From positions 1-64,000 of the forward strand of contig CAYNNQ010000001.1 of assembly GCA_964398785.1 (NCBI GenBank): a DNA stretch of 64,000 bases, in the 5' to 3' direction. This DNA comes from CAYNNQ01 sp964398785 (GTDB taxonomy: Bacteria; Desulfobacterota; Desulfovibrionia; Desulfovibrionales; Desulfonatronovibrionaceae). Of the stretch, positions 56,851 to 64,000 are shown one piece after another. The notes below the pieces were generated by a model, which was not told the origin of the DNA, searched no databases, and worked only from the letters and a program-made list of their open reading frames with translations. The position numbers were made by a program, and so were the translations under genes. Numbering within the stretch: position 1 is the first letter of the stretch; every line of letters starts with the position of its first letter.

Positions 56851-59800
56851 CTAAAACAAATCCATCATCTTTTCTCTTTTTTTCTTATGCGCCCTCGCTT
56901 CGGTAATCTGCATCCCCTGACGCGGGAGGTCTTCCAAAAATCGGCTTGGATGTAAATGAAGCGTCCTGCCGTACAATTTGCGGGACGCAGCATGACTCAA
57001 AAAAACATGGCGTCTAGCCCGGGTCAGGGCCACATACAAAAGACGGCGTTCTTCTTCATCGTCCACTTCCTTGCTAGAGGAATCTTCCTGTCCCCCTAAA
57101 AGCACATCAATGCCCGCCATAGGCAAAATCCCGTCCTCGAGGCAAGGCAAAAAAACGGCCTCAAACTCCAGCCCCTTGGCCGCATGCATGGTCATTATCC
57201 TTACCTTTTGAGCCTTTTCCCGTACCGCATTCAACTCATTCTCCAAATAAACCTCATTAAGGACCCCCCCCCAACCACCGTGCCGTTCAAAAGCCTCTTT
57301 CAGCTCGGAAAATGCCCGACTCTGCCAGAAAAGGAGATCAAAAGGAGGGATGTCCTCCAGATAGGCGGCTAGGCGTTTCGGGCCTTGGGCCAGAATACGT
57401 TCCGGGCAGTCCAGTACATCCCCCTCCTCCGCCTTACCCAACATGCGGGAAACGGTGCGAAGAATAAGGGCCACCCGCGGCTCCTGGAAAAAGACCTCTT
57501 CCTCCGGAGCGGTAAAGGGCACCCCGTTCCTTTTCATTGCCGCGGCAAGACTCGGAATAAGGGCTTTGATCCGTACCAAGACGGCCACTTCCCCAGGAGC
57601 AAGACAATCCGCATCAGGTTCAGCTGCATCCGCTTGCCAATGGGCAGTGCCCCCGATAAGCCCTTTTATCCGTTCGGTGACCCACCTGCTTTCCTGGGGC
57701 TCTGTTTTGGCCCGGAAAAACCGAATCCCCCCCGGAGGGGAGGCATGGGCCTTCAAGGGTTCCCTGTCCGGGAAAAGCGAACCAGAACATTCCAGGATAC
57801 GGGGATTGGAACGGTAATTATCTTCAAGAGAAATTACCTGCATATCCGGCCAGCTCCTTTGCAAAAAACCGCATACATCCCTCTCCGCTCCACGGAAGGA
57901 ATATATGCTCTGAAAGGGATCACCTATACCGAAAAAACCGTGCCCGTTTTCCTGCACCAGGCTTCGGACCACTTCCAACTGCAGTGGAGAAAGGTCCTGG
58001 ATTTCATCCACTAGAACATGGGTAAAGGGACAGATATAATTACCGCTTTTTATCTCCTGGTGCCAAAAAGCCAGAAAATCGACATACTCCACCAGATTCT
58101 TGGCCTGTTTAGCTCGGGCGAAGGCCTCTCCGTACTCTCCGATCGCATCTTTTCTTTCCCGGGCCAAGGAATATCTTTCCCATTCCCGGCGGAGATCCGC
58201 TCCCTTAAGATCGGGGTTGGTCTGGGCAAATAGCTTTTTCCCTTCTTCATCGGAAAGAATAAGCGGGGCTTCCTTGTGCACCTGCCGCCAGTAGTCAAAG
58301 GCCAGGGCATGCAGAGTCTCCGCCTGGGGGACGCCCATCTCCCCCAGACAGGCGGCCAAACGCTCCTTCATCTCCCGAGCCGCCTTGCGAGTAAAAGTCA
58401 AGGCCAGGATATGCCGAGGATTGGTACCTTCACGGATAAGTCTGTCTATCCGGCCGAGCAAAGTACGGGTTTTACCCGTACCCGGCCCGGCCAGGACAAG
58501 TACTGGTCCCGGTCCATGGTTAATGGCCTGCATCTGGCGGGAATTAAACCCTTCACTTTCCGGTAGTAAACCCTTTTGCTCCACTACAGGCTCTTCTGCC
58601 CCATAATCTATTTTTCCATTTTCCGGGGAATTTTCTTCTCCGCAGGAAGAACCGGTCAGGGAAGAAAACATGGGCCCCTTATTCATGGCCAGTCTCTCCT
58701 TTTGGGAGAAGACGGATATCTGTCCATACTGCCCGTCAAACCCAGGCATGCGAATAACCTCATCACTGCGCATCCGACCCACTCCTTCGGCCACGCGAGA
58801 AGAATAACAGGCCAGATCCTCGAGGGGCACGTCGCGCAGGATCTCCCGCTCCGAACGAAAGCGGCCAAGCATGCGGAAGTACATGGAACGGACCTTCTTG
58901 CTTTTTGGGCCCGTGCCCAGGATTTCGGAGAGTATCTCGCACAAGGGGATAAGCGAGGAAAAACCGGGATGCCCGGCTGGTTGCTGTGGCTCTTCCCTGT
59001 CCGCAAGAGACAACACCCGGTTCATGACCCCTATAGTCAATTTTTTGCCGCATACGGGACACACGCCGTTGCAGGCCATGGTTTCCCGGGGATCCATGAC
59101 CACGCCACACTTGCGATGCCCGTCCATATGATACTTGCCTTCCTCCGGATAGAACTCCAGAGTGCCCAAAAATTTGTGACCTAAGGCCTCCCGTCTGAGA
59201 GCCCTGTATATTCCCTCATATCCGGGCTCGCCCTGAAAAATATTCGCCTCTCGGCAGATATTCTCTCCGGAATGCGCATCGGAATTGGAAACCAGCACAT
59301 ATTTGTCCAGGCTACTCCACATCCAATTCATATCCGGGTCCGAAGAGAGGCCGGTCTCTAGGGCAAATATATGGGGAGAGAGATCGCCAAAGCACTCTTC
59401 CAGGCTGTCAAACCCGGATTTGGAGCCAAAAACAGAAAACCACGGGGTCCACACATGGGCCGGTATCAAAAAGGCCAGAGGGTCCGTCTCCAGAACCATC
59501 TCCAGCAGGTCATGCGAATCTAGGCCCAGAATGGGACGCCCGTCCGCTTCCAGATTGCCCACTTCTCCCAGCCGCCTATTGAATTTGCGTACCTGTTCCA
59601 TACCCGGCATATACACCAGATTATGCACTTTGCGCACGCCGCCGGACCGTTTGTATATGGAACTAATCTCCGTGCCCAGCATAAACCGCACGCGGGACTT
59701 CAATGGATACTCCACTCCGGGGACCAAAGGACTCAAATCCGGATCGCCCCATAGCTTGAACAGACCGTTGCTTCCGGGCTCGAGTTCATCTTCTAGCATT

Positions 59801-59952
59801 TGCAGCCATTCCGGATGAGTGAAGTCCGAGGTGGCCAGCACATCCACCCCTTTCAATGTGCCCCAAGCCGCCAAAAGCGAGGGGGACAACTTCTTGCTGG
59901 TCGCCCGGGAAAATCTGGAATGAAGGTGCAAATCCGCAATAAATTGTTCCAT
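56851..59952 (-). CDS. Fusion of PHP phosphoesterase and UvrD-type helicase
   Basis: A 1033-residue protein. The N-terminal PHP domain (1-430, TIGR00375-like) shows FIADLHLHSRFSRAT, LATSDFTHPEW, LGTEISSIYK, VHNLVYMPG and VSNSDAHSGENI, with a zinc-ribbon-like CNGVCPVC near 300. After a linker (430-470) comes a superfamily 1 helicase: motif I LAGPGTGKTRTLLGR, motif II VDEIQDLSPLQ, motif III GIGDPFQSIYSFRGA, motif IV DNYRSNP, motif V TMHAAKGLEFEAVFLP and motif VI LLYVALTRARRH. It probably joins a nuclease/phosphoesterase to DNA unwinding in repair. In most bacteria the two halves are separate. Confidence 0.9.
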   Translation of the reverse strand: MEQFIADLHLHSRFSRATSKKLSPSLLAAWGTLKGVDVLATSDFTHPEWLQMLEDELEPGSNGLFKLWGDPDLSPLVPGVEYPLKSRVRFMLGTEISSIYKRSGGVRKVHNLVYMPGMEQVRKFNRRLGEVGNLEADGRPILGLDSHDLLEMVLETDPLAFLIPAHVWTPWFSVFGSKSGFDSLEECFGDLSPHIFALETGLSSDPDMNWMWSSLDKYVLVSNSDAHSGENICREANIFQGEPGYEGIYRALRREALGHKFLGTLEFYPEEGKYHMDGHRKCGVVMDPRETMACNGVCPVCGKKLTIGVMNRVLSLADREEPQQPAGHPGFSSLIPLCEILSEILGTGPKSKKVRSMYFRMLGRFRSEREILRDVPLEDLACYSSRVAEGVGRMRSDEVIRMPGFDGQYGQISVFSQKERLAMNKGPMFSSLTGSSCGEENSPENGKIDYGAEEPVVEQKGLLPESEGFNSRQMQAINHGPGPVLVLAGPGTGKTRTLLGRIDRLIREGTNPRHILALTFTRKAAREMKERLAACLGEMGVPQAETLHALAFDYWRQVHKEAPLILSDEEGKKLFAQTNPDLKGADLRREWERYSLARERKDAIGEYGEAFARAKQAKNLVEYVDFLAFWHQEIKSGNYICPFTHVLVDEIQDLSPLQLEVVRSLVQENGHGFFGIGDPFQSIYSFRGAERDVCGFLQRSWPDMQVISLEDNYRSNPRILECSGSLFPDREPLKAHASPPGGIRFFRAKTEPQESRWVTERIKGLIGGTAHWQADAAEPDADCLAPGEVAVLVRIKALIPSLAAAMKRNGVPFTAPEEEVFFQEPRVALILRTVSRMLGKAEEGDVLDCPERILAQGPKRLAAYLEDIPPFDLLFWQSRAFSELKEAFERHGGWGGVLNEVYLENELNAVREKAQKVRIMTMHAAKGLEFEAVFLPCLEDGILPMAGIDVLLGGQEDSSSKEVDDEEERRLLYVALTRARRHVFLSHAASRKLYGRTLHLHPSRFLEDLPRQGMQITEARAHKKKREKMMDLF

Positions 59953-59963
59953 TTTTGCCTCTC

Positions 59964-61586
59964 TTATTGCCCTTGACCGGGGATGTAGCGGATATATGCA
60001 GCCGCTCCCCCTGTCTCTCTATTTTCCAGCACAATACGGGAGTCGTTCTGTGCAGCCAAGCGCTGGGCTATGGACAGTCCCAGGCCACTGCCCTGGGACT
60101 TGGTGGTATAGAAAGGGTCATATATCTTGTCCCCGGCTTCCTGCGGCACGCCAGGGCCATTATCCAATATCACCACCTGCTCTCCTTCGGGAATCTCTTC
60201 CCAGTCCGCTCCAATCCACGGATTCTCAAATACACAAGCAGCCTGAGCGGCATTCAAAAAGAGATTGAGCAAGACCTGCTGCAGCTGCTCCGGATCCCAA
60301 CGCCATTTTTTGTCCTGAAGCCGGGGAAAGACCTCGACGTGGACATCCGAAAACTGAGACTGCAAAATATCCAGGCAGTGGCGGACAATCTCCCCAAGAT
60401 CGGCCTCTTTTTTCCGGGACCCCTTGGGACGGGCAAAGACCAGGAAGTCCCGCAGGAGGTTATCCAACCTTTTTATATCCCGTTCGATCACATTGTGCAA
60501 TCTGTGGGCTGTTCCCGGATCCACCTCGTCCGGTCCAGTCAACTGCAAGGCGCCCTTGAGACCGGCCAGGGGATTTTTCATCTCATGCGCCAGACCGGCT
60601 GCCAGCTCTCCAGTGGTAGCCAGTTTTTCCATTTGAAAAACCTGTTTTTCCAGCTTGCGCACCTCAGTAATATCCGAGAAGAAAATCAAATCACCCTGCT
60701 TTTGGGGTAAGGAAGTTACACGCACGGCAAAGATATCTCCGTTCGGTGCCTCCAACTCGTGCAACTTGCTGTCCCCGCCAAATTCATTGCGTATCCTTGC
60801 CAAATGAGGGAAGATGCCAGCAAGGGACTCCTGGAGCACGGCTTCCCTGCTTTCTGTCGGGGTATACTCCAGGGCCTTGCGGTTGACCGTGGATATCCTG
60901 CCCTGCGTATCGGTCACCACCAAGCCGGAATCCATCCAGTCGAAAACTTCCTTTTTCAGGCGCTCGGATTCTTCCAGGGCGACCTCATGCTGCAGGAGTT
61001 TTAAAACCAGCCGGTCTTCCCTTCCCTTTCCCATGAGCACCAGCATAACGGTCAAAACCACCCCCAAGGACTGCAGAAAGGAAAGATAGAAAATCTCGTT
61101 TACCCCGAATCCGCTTCCGCCCCAAAGAAAGGGATACTCGAATTGGAACCAGGCAATGACCTGCAAAAGGGCTAAAATGGCCAAGCCGGTATAAAAAGCG
61201 CATCTGCCCCCCAGAATCCGGCCATATAAAAAGACGATTCCCCAAAACAAAAAGACAAAATTGCTCTTTATCCCTCCCGAAAGAAAAACCAACATGCAGG
61301 TCAAAAACAGGTCAGTGCACAGCTGTAGCAGGAAAAACAACCTGAGCTTCAGCCATTTCTTCCAGGTGATCAGGTATAGGATGCTTGTCCCGAATCCGGC
61401 GACCATCAAAGCGGAAAACAGGTAGGGGCGGTGGGGGATGAAATAGCTCTCGAGCCGGACGTTCTCCGTCCAGACCAGGGCCAGAAGAAAGAGCAAAAGG
61501 AAAAAAAGAATCAGGCGGAAAAAGGAGACCTTGGCCACCAGTCTGTCCAGGCCAGCGCGGGGGAATTCGGCTTCAAGGGTGGGCAC
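59964..61586 (-). CDS. Membrane-associated PAS-histidine kinase (NtrB-like), orphan
   Basis: A 540-residue sensor kinase: five or six N-terminal membrane helices (about 25-185), a PAS domain (ALEESERLKKEVFDWMDSGL ... NGDIFAVRVTSLPQK), HisKA with H-box GLAHEMKNPLAGLKGAL, and ATPase blocks LLNLFLNAAQAA, ILDNGPGVPQEA and GSGLGLSIAQRL. No response regulator is adjacent in the window. Its start overlaps the Mog-type gene by 14 bases. The stimulus may be membrane-linked. Confidence 0.9.
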   Translation of the reverse strand: MPTLEAEFPRAGLDRLVAKVSFFRLILFFLLLFLLALVWTENVRLESYFIPHRPYLFSALMVAGFGTSILYLITWKKWLKLRLFFLLQLCTDLFLTCMLVFLSGGIKSNFVFLFWGIVFLYGRILGGRCAFYTGLAILALLQVIAWFQFEYPFLWGGSGFGVNEIFYLSFLQSLGVVLTVMLVLMGKGREDRLVLKLLQHEVALEESERLKKEVFDWMDSGLVVTDTQGRISTVNRKALEYTPTESREAVLQESLAGIFPHLARIRNEFGGDSKLHELEAPNGDIFAVRVTSLPQKQGDLIFFSDITEVRKLEKQVFQMEKLATTGELAAGLAHEMKNPLAGLKGALQLTGPDEVDPGTAHRLHNVIERDIKRLDNLLRDFLVFARPKGSRKKEADLGEIVRHCLDILQSQFSDVHVEVFPRLQDKKWRWDPEQLQQVLLNLFLNAAQAACVFENPWIGADWEEIPEGEQVVILDNGPGVPQEAGDKIYDPFYTTKSQGSGLGLSIAQRLAAQNDSRIVLENRETGGAAAYIRYIPGQGQ

Positions 61587-62340
61587 AATCAGATGGTTCT
61601 CCTTGCAGTTTGTCCAGTGTGTGGGGGATAGCCGGGAGGAGGTTTTGCAGGTTTTCCCGCACTCCCTTGGGGCTTCCCGGCAAATTTATTATCAGGCTGT
61701 GGCCGAGGGTACCTGCCGCCGCGCGGGAAATTACCCCATGCGGGGTCTTTTGCCAGGAAGAGCAGGTCATTATCCTCTCCATACCAGGGAGACGCTTCTC
61801 CAAAATCCCCATGGTGGCCTCCGGGGTTACATCCCGGGGCGCGACTCCGGTGCCACCGGTGGTCAGGATCAGGTCCACCTCCAGAAAAAGACACAGATGG
61901 GAAAGAAGGGCTTGAAGGGGATGTTTTTCATCAGGCAAAACGAAGCCGCGGGCCAGACTGACCGACACAGCCTCCCGCAGGAGTTGTTCCGTAAGCGGTC
62001 CGCTTTCATCCGTTCTTTTTCCCTGCGCTCCCTTGTCACTAAGGGTGATCCAGGCCAGGGACCGGCCCTTTCGGTGTATTTCCCCGGATATATCCCCGGA
62101 CAAGGCGGTTTCAACCCCGGCAACGACCTTAAGGGCAATACCGCCCGGGTAATGAGTATCCGCGGCCACCCACGATTTATCGGTCACCTGTAACCGGCCT
62201 GTTTCCCATACTACTTCAGCACCCAGCCGAGGAGGAGCCCCGGCATACAAAAAATCCGCAGAGTCTCCGCCGCTGGGATACAGCCAAATAGCCTCCCCGG
62301 AACTCAAGACTTGTTTTTTTCCACGATTAATGATCTGCAT
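61573..62340 (-). CDS. Mog/MoaB-type molybdopterin protein with N-terminal extension
   Basis: Start MQIINRGKKQVL at ATG 62340, with GGGAG upstream. A 255-residue product: residues about 100-250 are a MoCF-binding domain (SLAWITLSDKGAQGKRTDES, LILTTGGTGVAPRDVTPEAT, RAAAGTLGHSLIINLPGSPKG) that adenylylates molybdopterin before metal insertion. The first 95 residues (SGEAIWLYPSGGDS ... HYPGGIALKVVAG) are an extension not found in plain MogA; a MOSC-like or regulatory part is possible but unproven. Gephyrin/Mog activity would serve the AOR and other Mo/W enzymes. It lies 11 bases after the DUF1614 gene. Confidence 0.85.
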   Translation of the reverse strand: MQIINRGKKQVLSSGEAIWLYPSGGDSADFLYAGAPPRLGAEVVWETGRLQVTDKSWVAADTHYPGGIALKVVAGVETALSGDISGEIHRKGRSLAWITLSDKGAQGKRTDESGPLTEQLLREAVSVSLARGFVLPDEKHPLQALLSHLCLFLEVDLILTTGGTGVAPRDVTPEATMGILEKRLPGMERIMTCSSWQKTPHGVISRAAAGTLGHSLIINLPGSPKGVRENLQNLLPAIPHTLDKLQGEPSDCAHP

Positions 62341-62351
62341 AAATCTCCCGA

Positions 62352-63056
62352 TCAAGCCAATAAAACTGCCAGTATCCCGGCCAGGAAAATCCCGTCAAAC
62401 GTCCCAGCTCCACCGATGGACAAAACAGGTGCCTGCACCCTGGCCATGCTTTTGTGATTTACGATATGCAGGATATCCGCCCCCAGAAGCGTGCCCATGC
62501 TCCCGGATATATACGCCACTTGCGGCTCCTGTCCGGATGGAGCAAATATCCAGGTTGCCAGGACAGTCACCAACGGGGGCAAGAGGACAGGGACCCCGAT
62601 ACCCACGCCGTGTACCGGCCGGGCCGCATGATACACAACCAGGGTCACAGTCAGGAAGCTGATTAACAATCCCAGGCTAATCCCTATATCCAAAAGGAAA
62701 TACACGGAGAGAAATACTGGGATAAAACATCCCCCAAAATTAACGGCAAACACCTGATCCCTGTGGTTTGTGTGCATCTCATAGCGAGGTACCCGGTAAT
62801 GCCCGAACTTGGGCTTCATTTCCAGATCATTTGCCGGCCCGGGAAAATCCCTTTTGTAAACGGGTATATTGAGCATGCTCCCAAATAAAGTGGCCAGGAG
62901 CAACAAAAATACCTGCCCGCCGGAAAGGCCGAGTTTGGTAAAGGCAATTGTAATCGCCCCTATCTGGATAAGCCCGAACAGAAATAGGACGAGGACAAAG
63001 AAGACAATAAATATGAATAAGAAAAACGGTAGGAAAAAAAACGGGTTTGGAGACAT
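62352..63056 (-). CDS. DUF1614 integral membrane protein
   Basis: A 234-residue polytopic protein with about seven hydrophobic segments. DUF1614-type blocks: GSMLNIPVYKRDFPGPANDL, VNFGGCFIPVFLSVYFLL, HAARPVHGVGIGVPVLLPPL and SIGGAGTFDGIFLAGILAVL. The family is found in bacteria and archaea and has no known function. Its location immediately upstream of the Mog-type gene and kinase suggests a shared operon; a transport role is a guess. Confidence 0.85.
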   Translation of the reverse strand: MSPNPFFFLPFFLFIFIVFFVLVLFLFGLIQIGAITIAFTKLGLSGGQVFLLLLATLFGSMLNIPVYKRDFPGPANDLEMKPKFGHYRVPRYEMHTNHRDQVFAVNFGGCFIPVFLSVYFLLDIGISLGLLISFLTVTLVVYHAARPVHGVGIGVPVLLPPLVTVLATWIFAPSGQEPQVAYISGSMGTLLGADILHIVNHKSMARVQAPVLSIGGAGTFDGIFLAGILAVLLA

Positions 63057-63241
63057 AAGCCCTCAAAATTGTAAATTCCACTTTAATCAAACATTTTACG
63101 CGTTTTCCGGATTCATGGCAAGCAAGTAGAATAGCGCTGTATTCTTCGAGGGCAAGCAATGTTAAGCCAAGGTGGATTCACTGTCTTGTGCGGGCTCTTC
63201 CGGTACTTGACTGCCAAGTCCCCCCAGAGGATGGCCAGGAA

Positions 63242-63267
63242 AAAAAAAAGCCCGCTTTCGCGGGCTC
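63242..63267 (-). terminator. Rho-independent terminator of the qmo operon
   Basis: Stem AGCCCG / CGGGCT (63249-63254, 63261-63266) with a 6-base loop; extra pairs can form inward. On the minus strand it is followed by a run of eight or nine T. It lies about 30 bases past the QmoC stop. Confidence 0.9.
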
Positions 63268-63294
63268 TTTTGTATCTACAATCATTGTTATAAT

Positions 63295-64000
63295 TTATTC
63301 TCCCGGGCCTTTGCGGCCTATCTGGTGGGCATAGGCCAAGGCCACTGTCCTGTACACCAGATGGGCAAGCTTACCCCAGGGCAGGTAGGCAATAAGCATA
63401 AACACGGAAATCAGATGCACATAATACATGGGATAGGCGATTGCCGGAAGGGCCGCCAAGCGCAGGATTTCGCAAAGGATCCCGGTTATGCCAATAGCCC
63501 AGAGGACTCCTACAAGGTACCAATCGTAGTAGGAACTGCGCTGTTTGGAAGGATCATGGTCGAGACGCATCCTGGTGATCAGGGTCAAGCCGATCACAAA
63601 GGCAATAGCTCCCAAGTTGGCCAGGATTTTCACCGGGTTCCACAGGGCAATGGGAGTATGCAATTGATGTCCTATAAGTTTGCCTCCCCAATGCCCGACG
63701 GCAATAATACTGGTTACCACAAACAGGGCGACAAAACCGTAAAAAAGCCATAAATGTCCCGGATAACGGGCCTGGTTCGATTCACAGTCCTTGAATTTGG
63801 AGTGGGTCACGATCTGATCCTTGATGACTGTATACAGGGATTGCCATATGCTGGGGGCGTCCTCCGGGGGCAAGTAGCCCGCCTCCTTGAATGAACCTAT
63901 TAACTTGGAAATTGCGCTAATAAAGGAAAATAAGACGAAGACAGCTACCAAGCCGAATACAGGATCAATCGTATAGTCCCCGGGGAAGACCTTGCCGTAG
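63295..64000 (-). CDS. qmoC: QmoC, membrane subunit of the quinone-interacting oxidoreductase (partial)
   Basis: The gene enters from beyond the right edge, so its N-terminal iron-sulfur part is missing; about 235 codons are visible, starting YGKVFPGDYTIDPVFGLVAV. Five or six membrane helices and conserved histidines for haem b (PGHLWLFYGFVALFVV, YYVHLISVFMLIAYLPWGKL, HLVYRTVALAYAHQIGRK) agree with QmoC, a fusion of HdrC- and HdrE-like parts. Qmo passes electrons from menaquinol to APS reductase in sulfate reduction. qmoA, qmoB and aprBA would be expected upstream outside the window. Other HdrE/DsrM-like subunits are the main alternative. Confidence 0.8.
   Translation of the reverse strand, partial: YGKVFPGDYTIDPVFGLVAVFVLFSFISAISKLIGSFKEAGYLPPEDAPSIWQSLYTVIKDQIVTHSKFKDCESNQARYPGHLWLFYGFVALFVVTSIIAVGHWGGKLIGHQLHTPIALWNPVKILANLGAIAFVIGLTLITRMRLDHDPSKQRSSYYDWYLVGVLWAIGITGILCEILRLAALPAIAYPMYYVHLISVFMLIAYLPWGKLAHLVYRTVALAYAHQIGRKGPGE

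Overview
The window looks like a chromosomal segment of a sulfate-reducing bacterium of the Desulfovibrionales type (Desulfobacterota, formerly Deltaproteobacteria). Three things point there. A complete qrcABCD menaquinone reductase operon (5790-10455) is present. The right edge carries the membrane C-terminus of what reads as QmoC, a partner of APS reductase (63295-64000). The housekeeping order thrS-infC-rpmI-rplT-pheS-pheT-merR is intact. The DNA is moderately GC-rich, most genes lie on the minus strand, and genes are packed with 1-30 base overlaps. No CRISPR array, intact transposase, integrase or phage gene was found.

Layout. 1-5420 is a loose, repeat-rich accessory stretch: a YgiT/DUF4258 toxin-antitoxin-like pair whose toxin has lost its start, then two paralogous secreted ComEA-like proteins flanking an ABC exporter and an EPS-type MarR regulator. 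5790-11060 is qrcABCD plus a ModE-type helix-turn-helix regulator. 11186-20145 holds a MrfA-MrfB-like helicase/exonuclease fusion, an NtrC/kinase pair, pgi and an aminotransferase. 20523-22704 (plus strand) is a ferredoxin/aldehyde ferredoxin oxidoreductase operon. 22701-29840 is the translation cluster, with infC apparently starting at AUA inside the end of thrS, and a tRNA-Val. 30066-41219 holds ald, bamD, trxBA, a GAF/HD-GYP protein, tsaD, fbp, a lipoprotein and several small envelope or coiled-coil proteins. 41329-45789 is type IV pilus-related (two PilT-family ATPases, a lytic transglycosylase, the prepilin peptidase) with pgsA. 46252-51676 holds a phenylacetate-CoA-type ligase, an EAL/HDOD protein, argC, a DUF1844 protein and a class V aminotransferase. 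51699-59952 holds polA with a DHH phosphoesterase, a cobU-CbiR-like pair, a 48-residue protein and a PHP-UvrD fusion. 59964-63056 is a kinase, a Mog-type molybdopterin protein with an N-terminal extension, and a DUF1614 membrane protein.

How the genes fit together. Qrc and Qmo are the electron-input and electron-output modules of the menaquinone pool in sulfate respiration. The aldehyde oxidoreductase/ferredoxin pair and the Mog protein add Mo/W-cofactor metabolism. CobU plus a CbiR-like protein suggests corrinoid salvage or remodelling.

The least expected content is in the intergenic DNA. Four unnamed dispersed repeat families are visible by eye: a roughly 90 bp element in at least five places; a roughly 180 bp MITE-like element in two inverted copies plus a 36 bp deletion derivative; REP-like double hairpins with compensatory base changes; and an A/T-rich hairpin repeat lying 3' of genes. 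All family calls rest on reading the translations and motifs; no database search was run.
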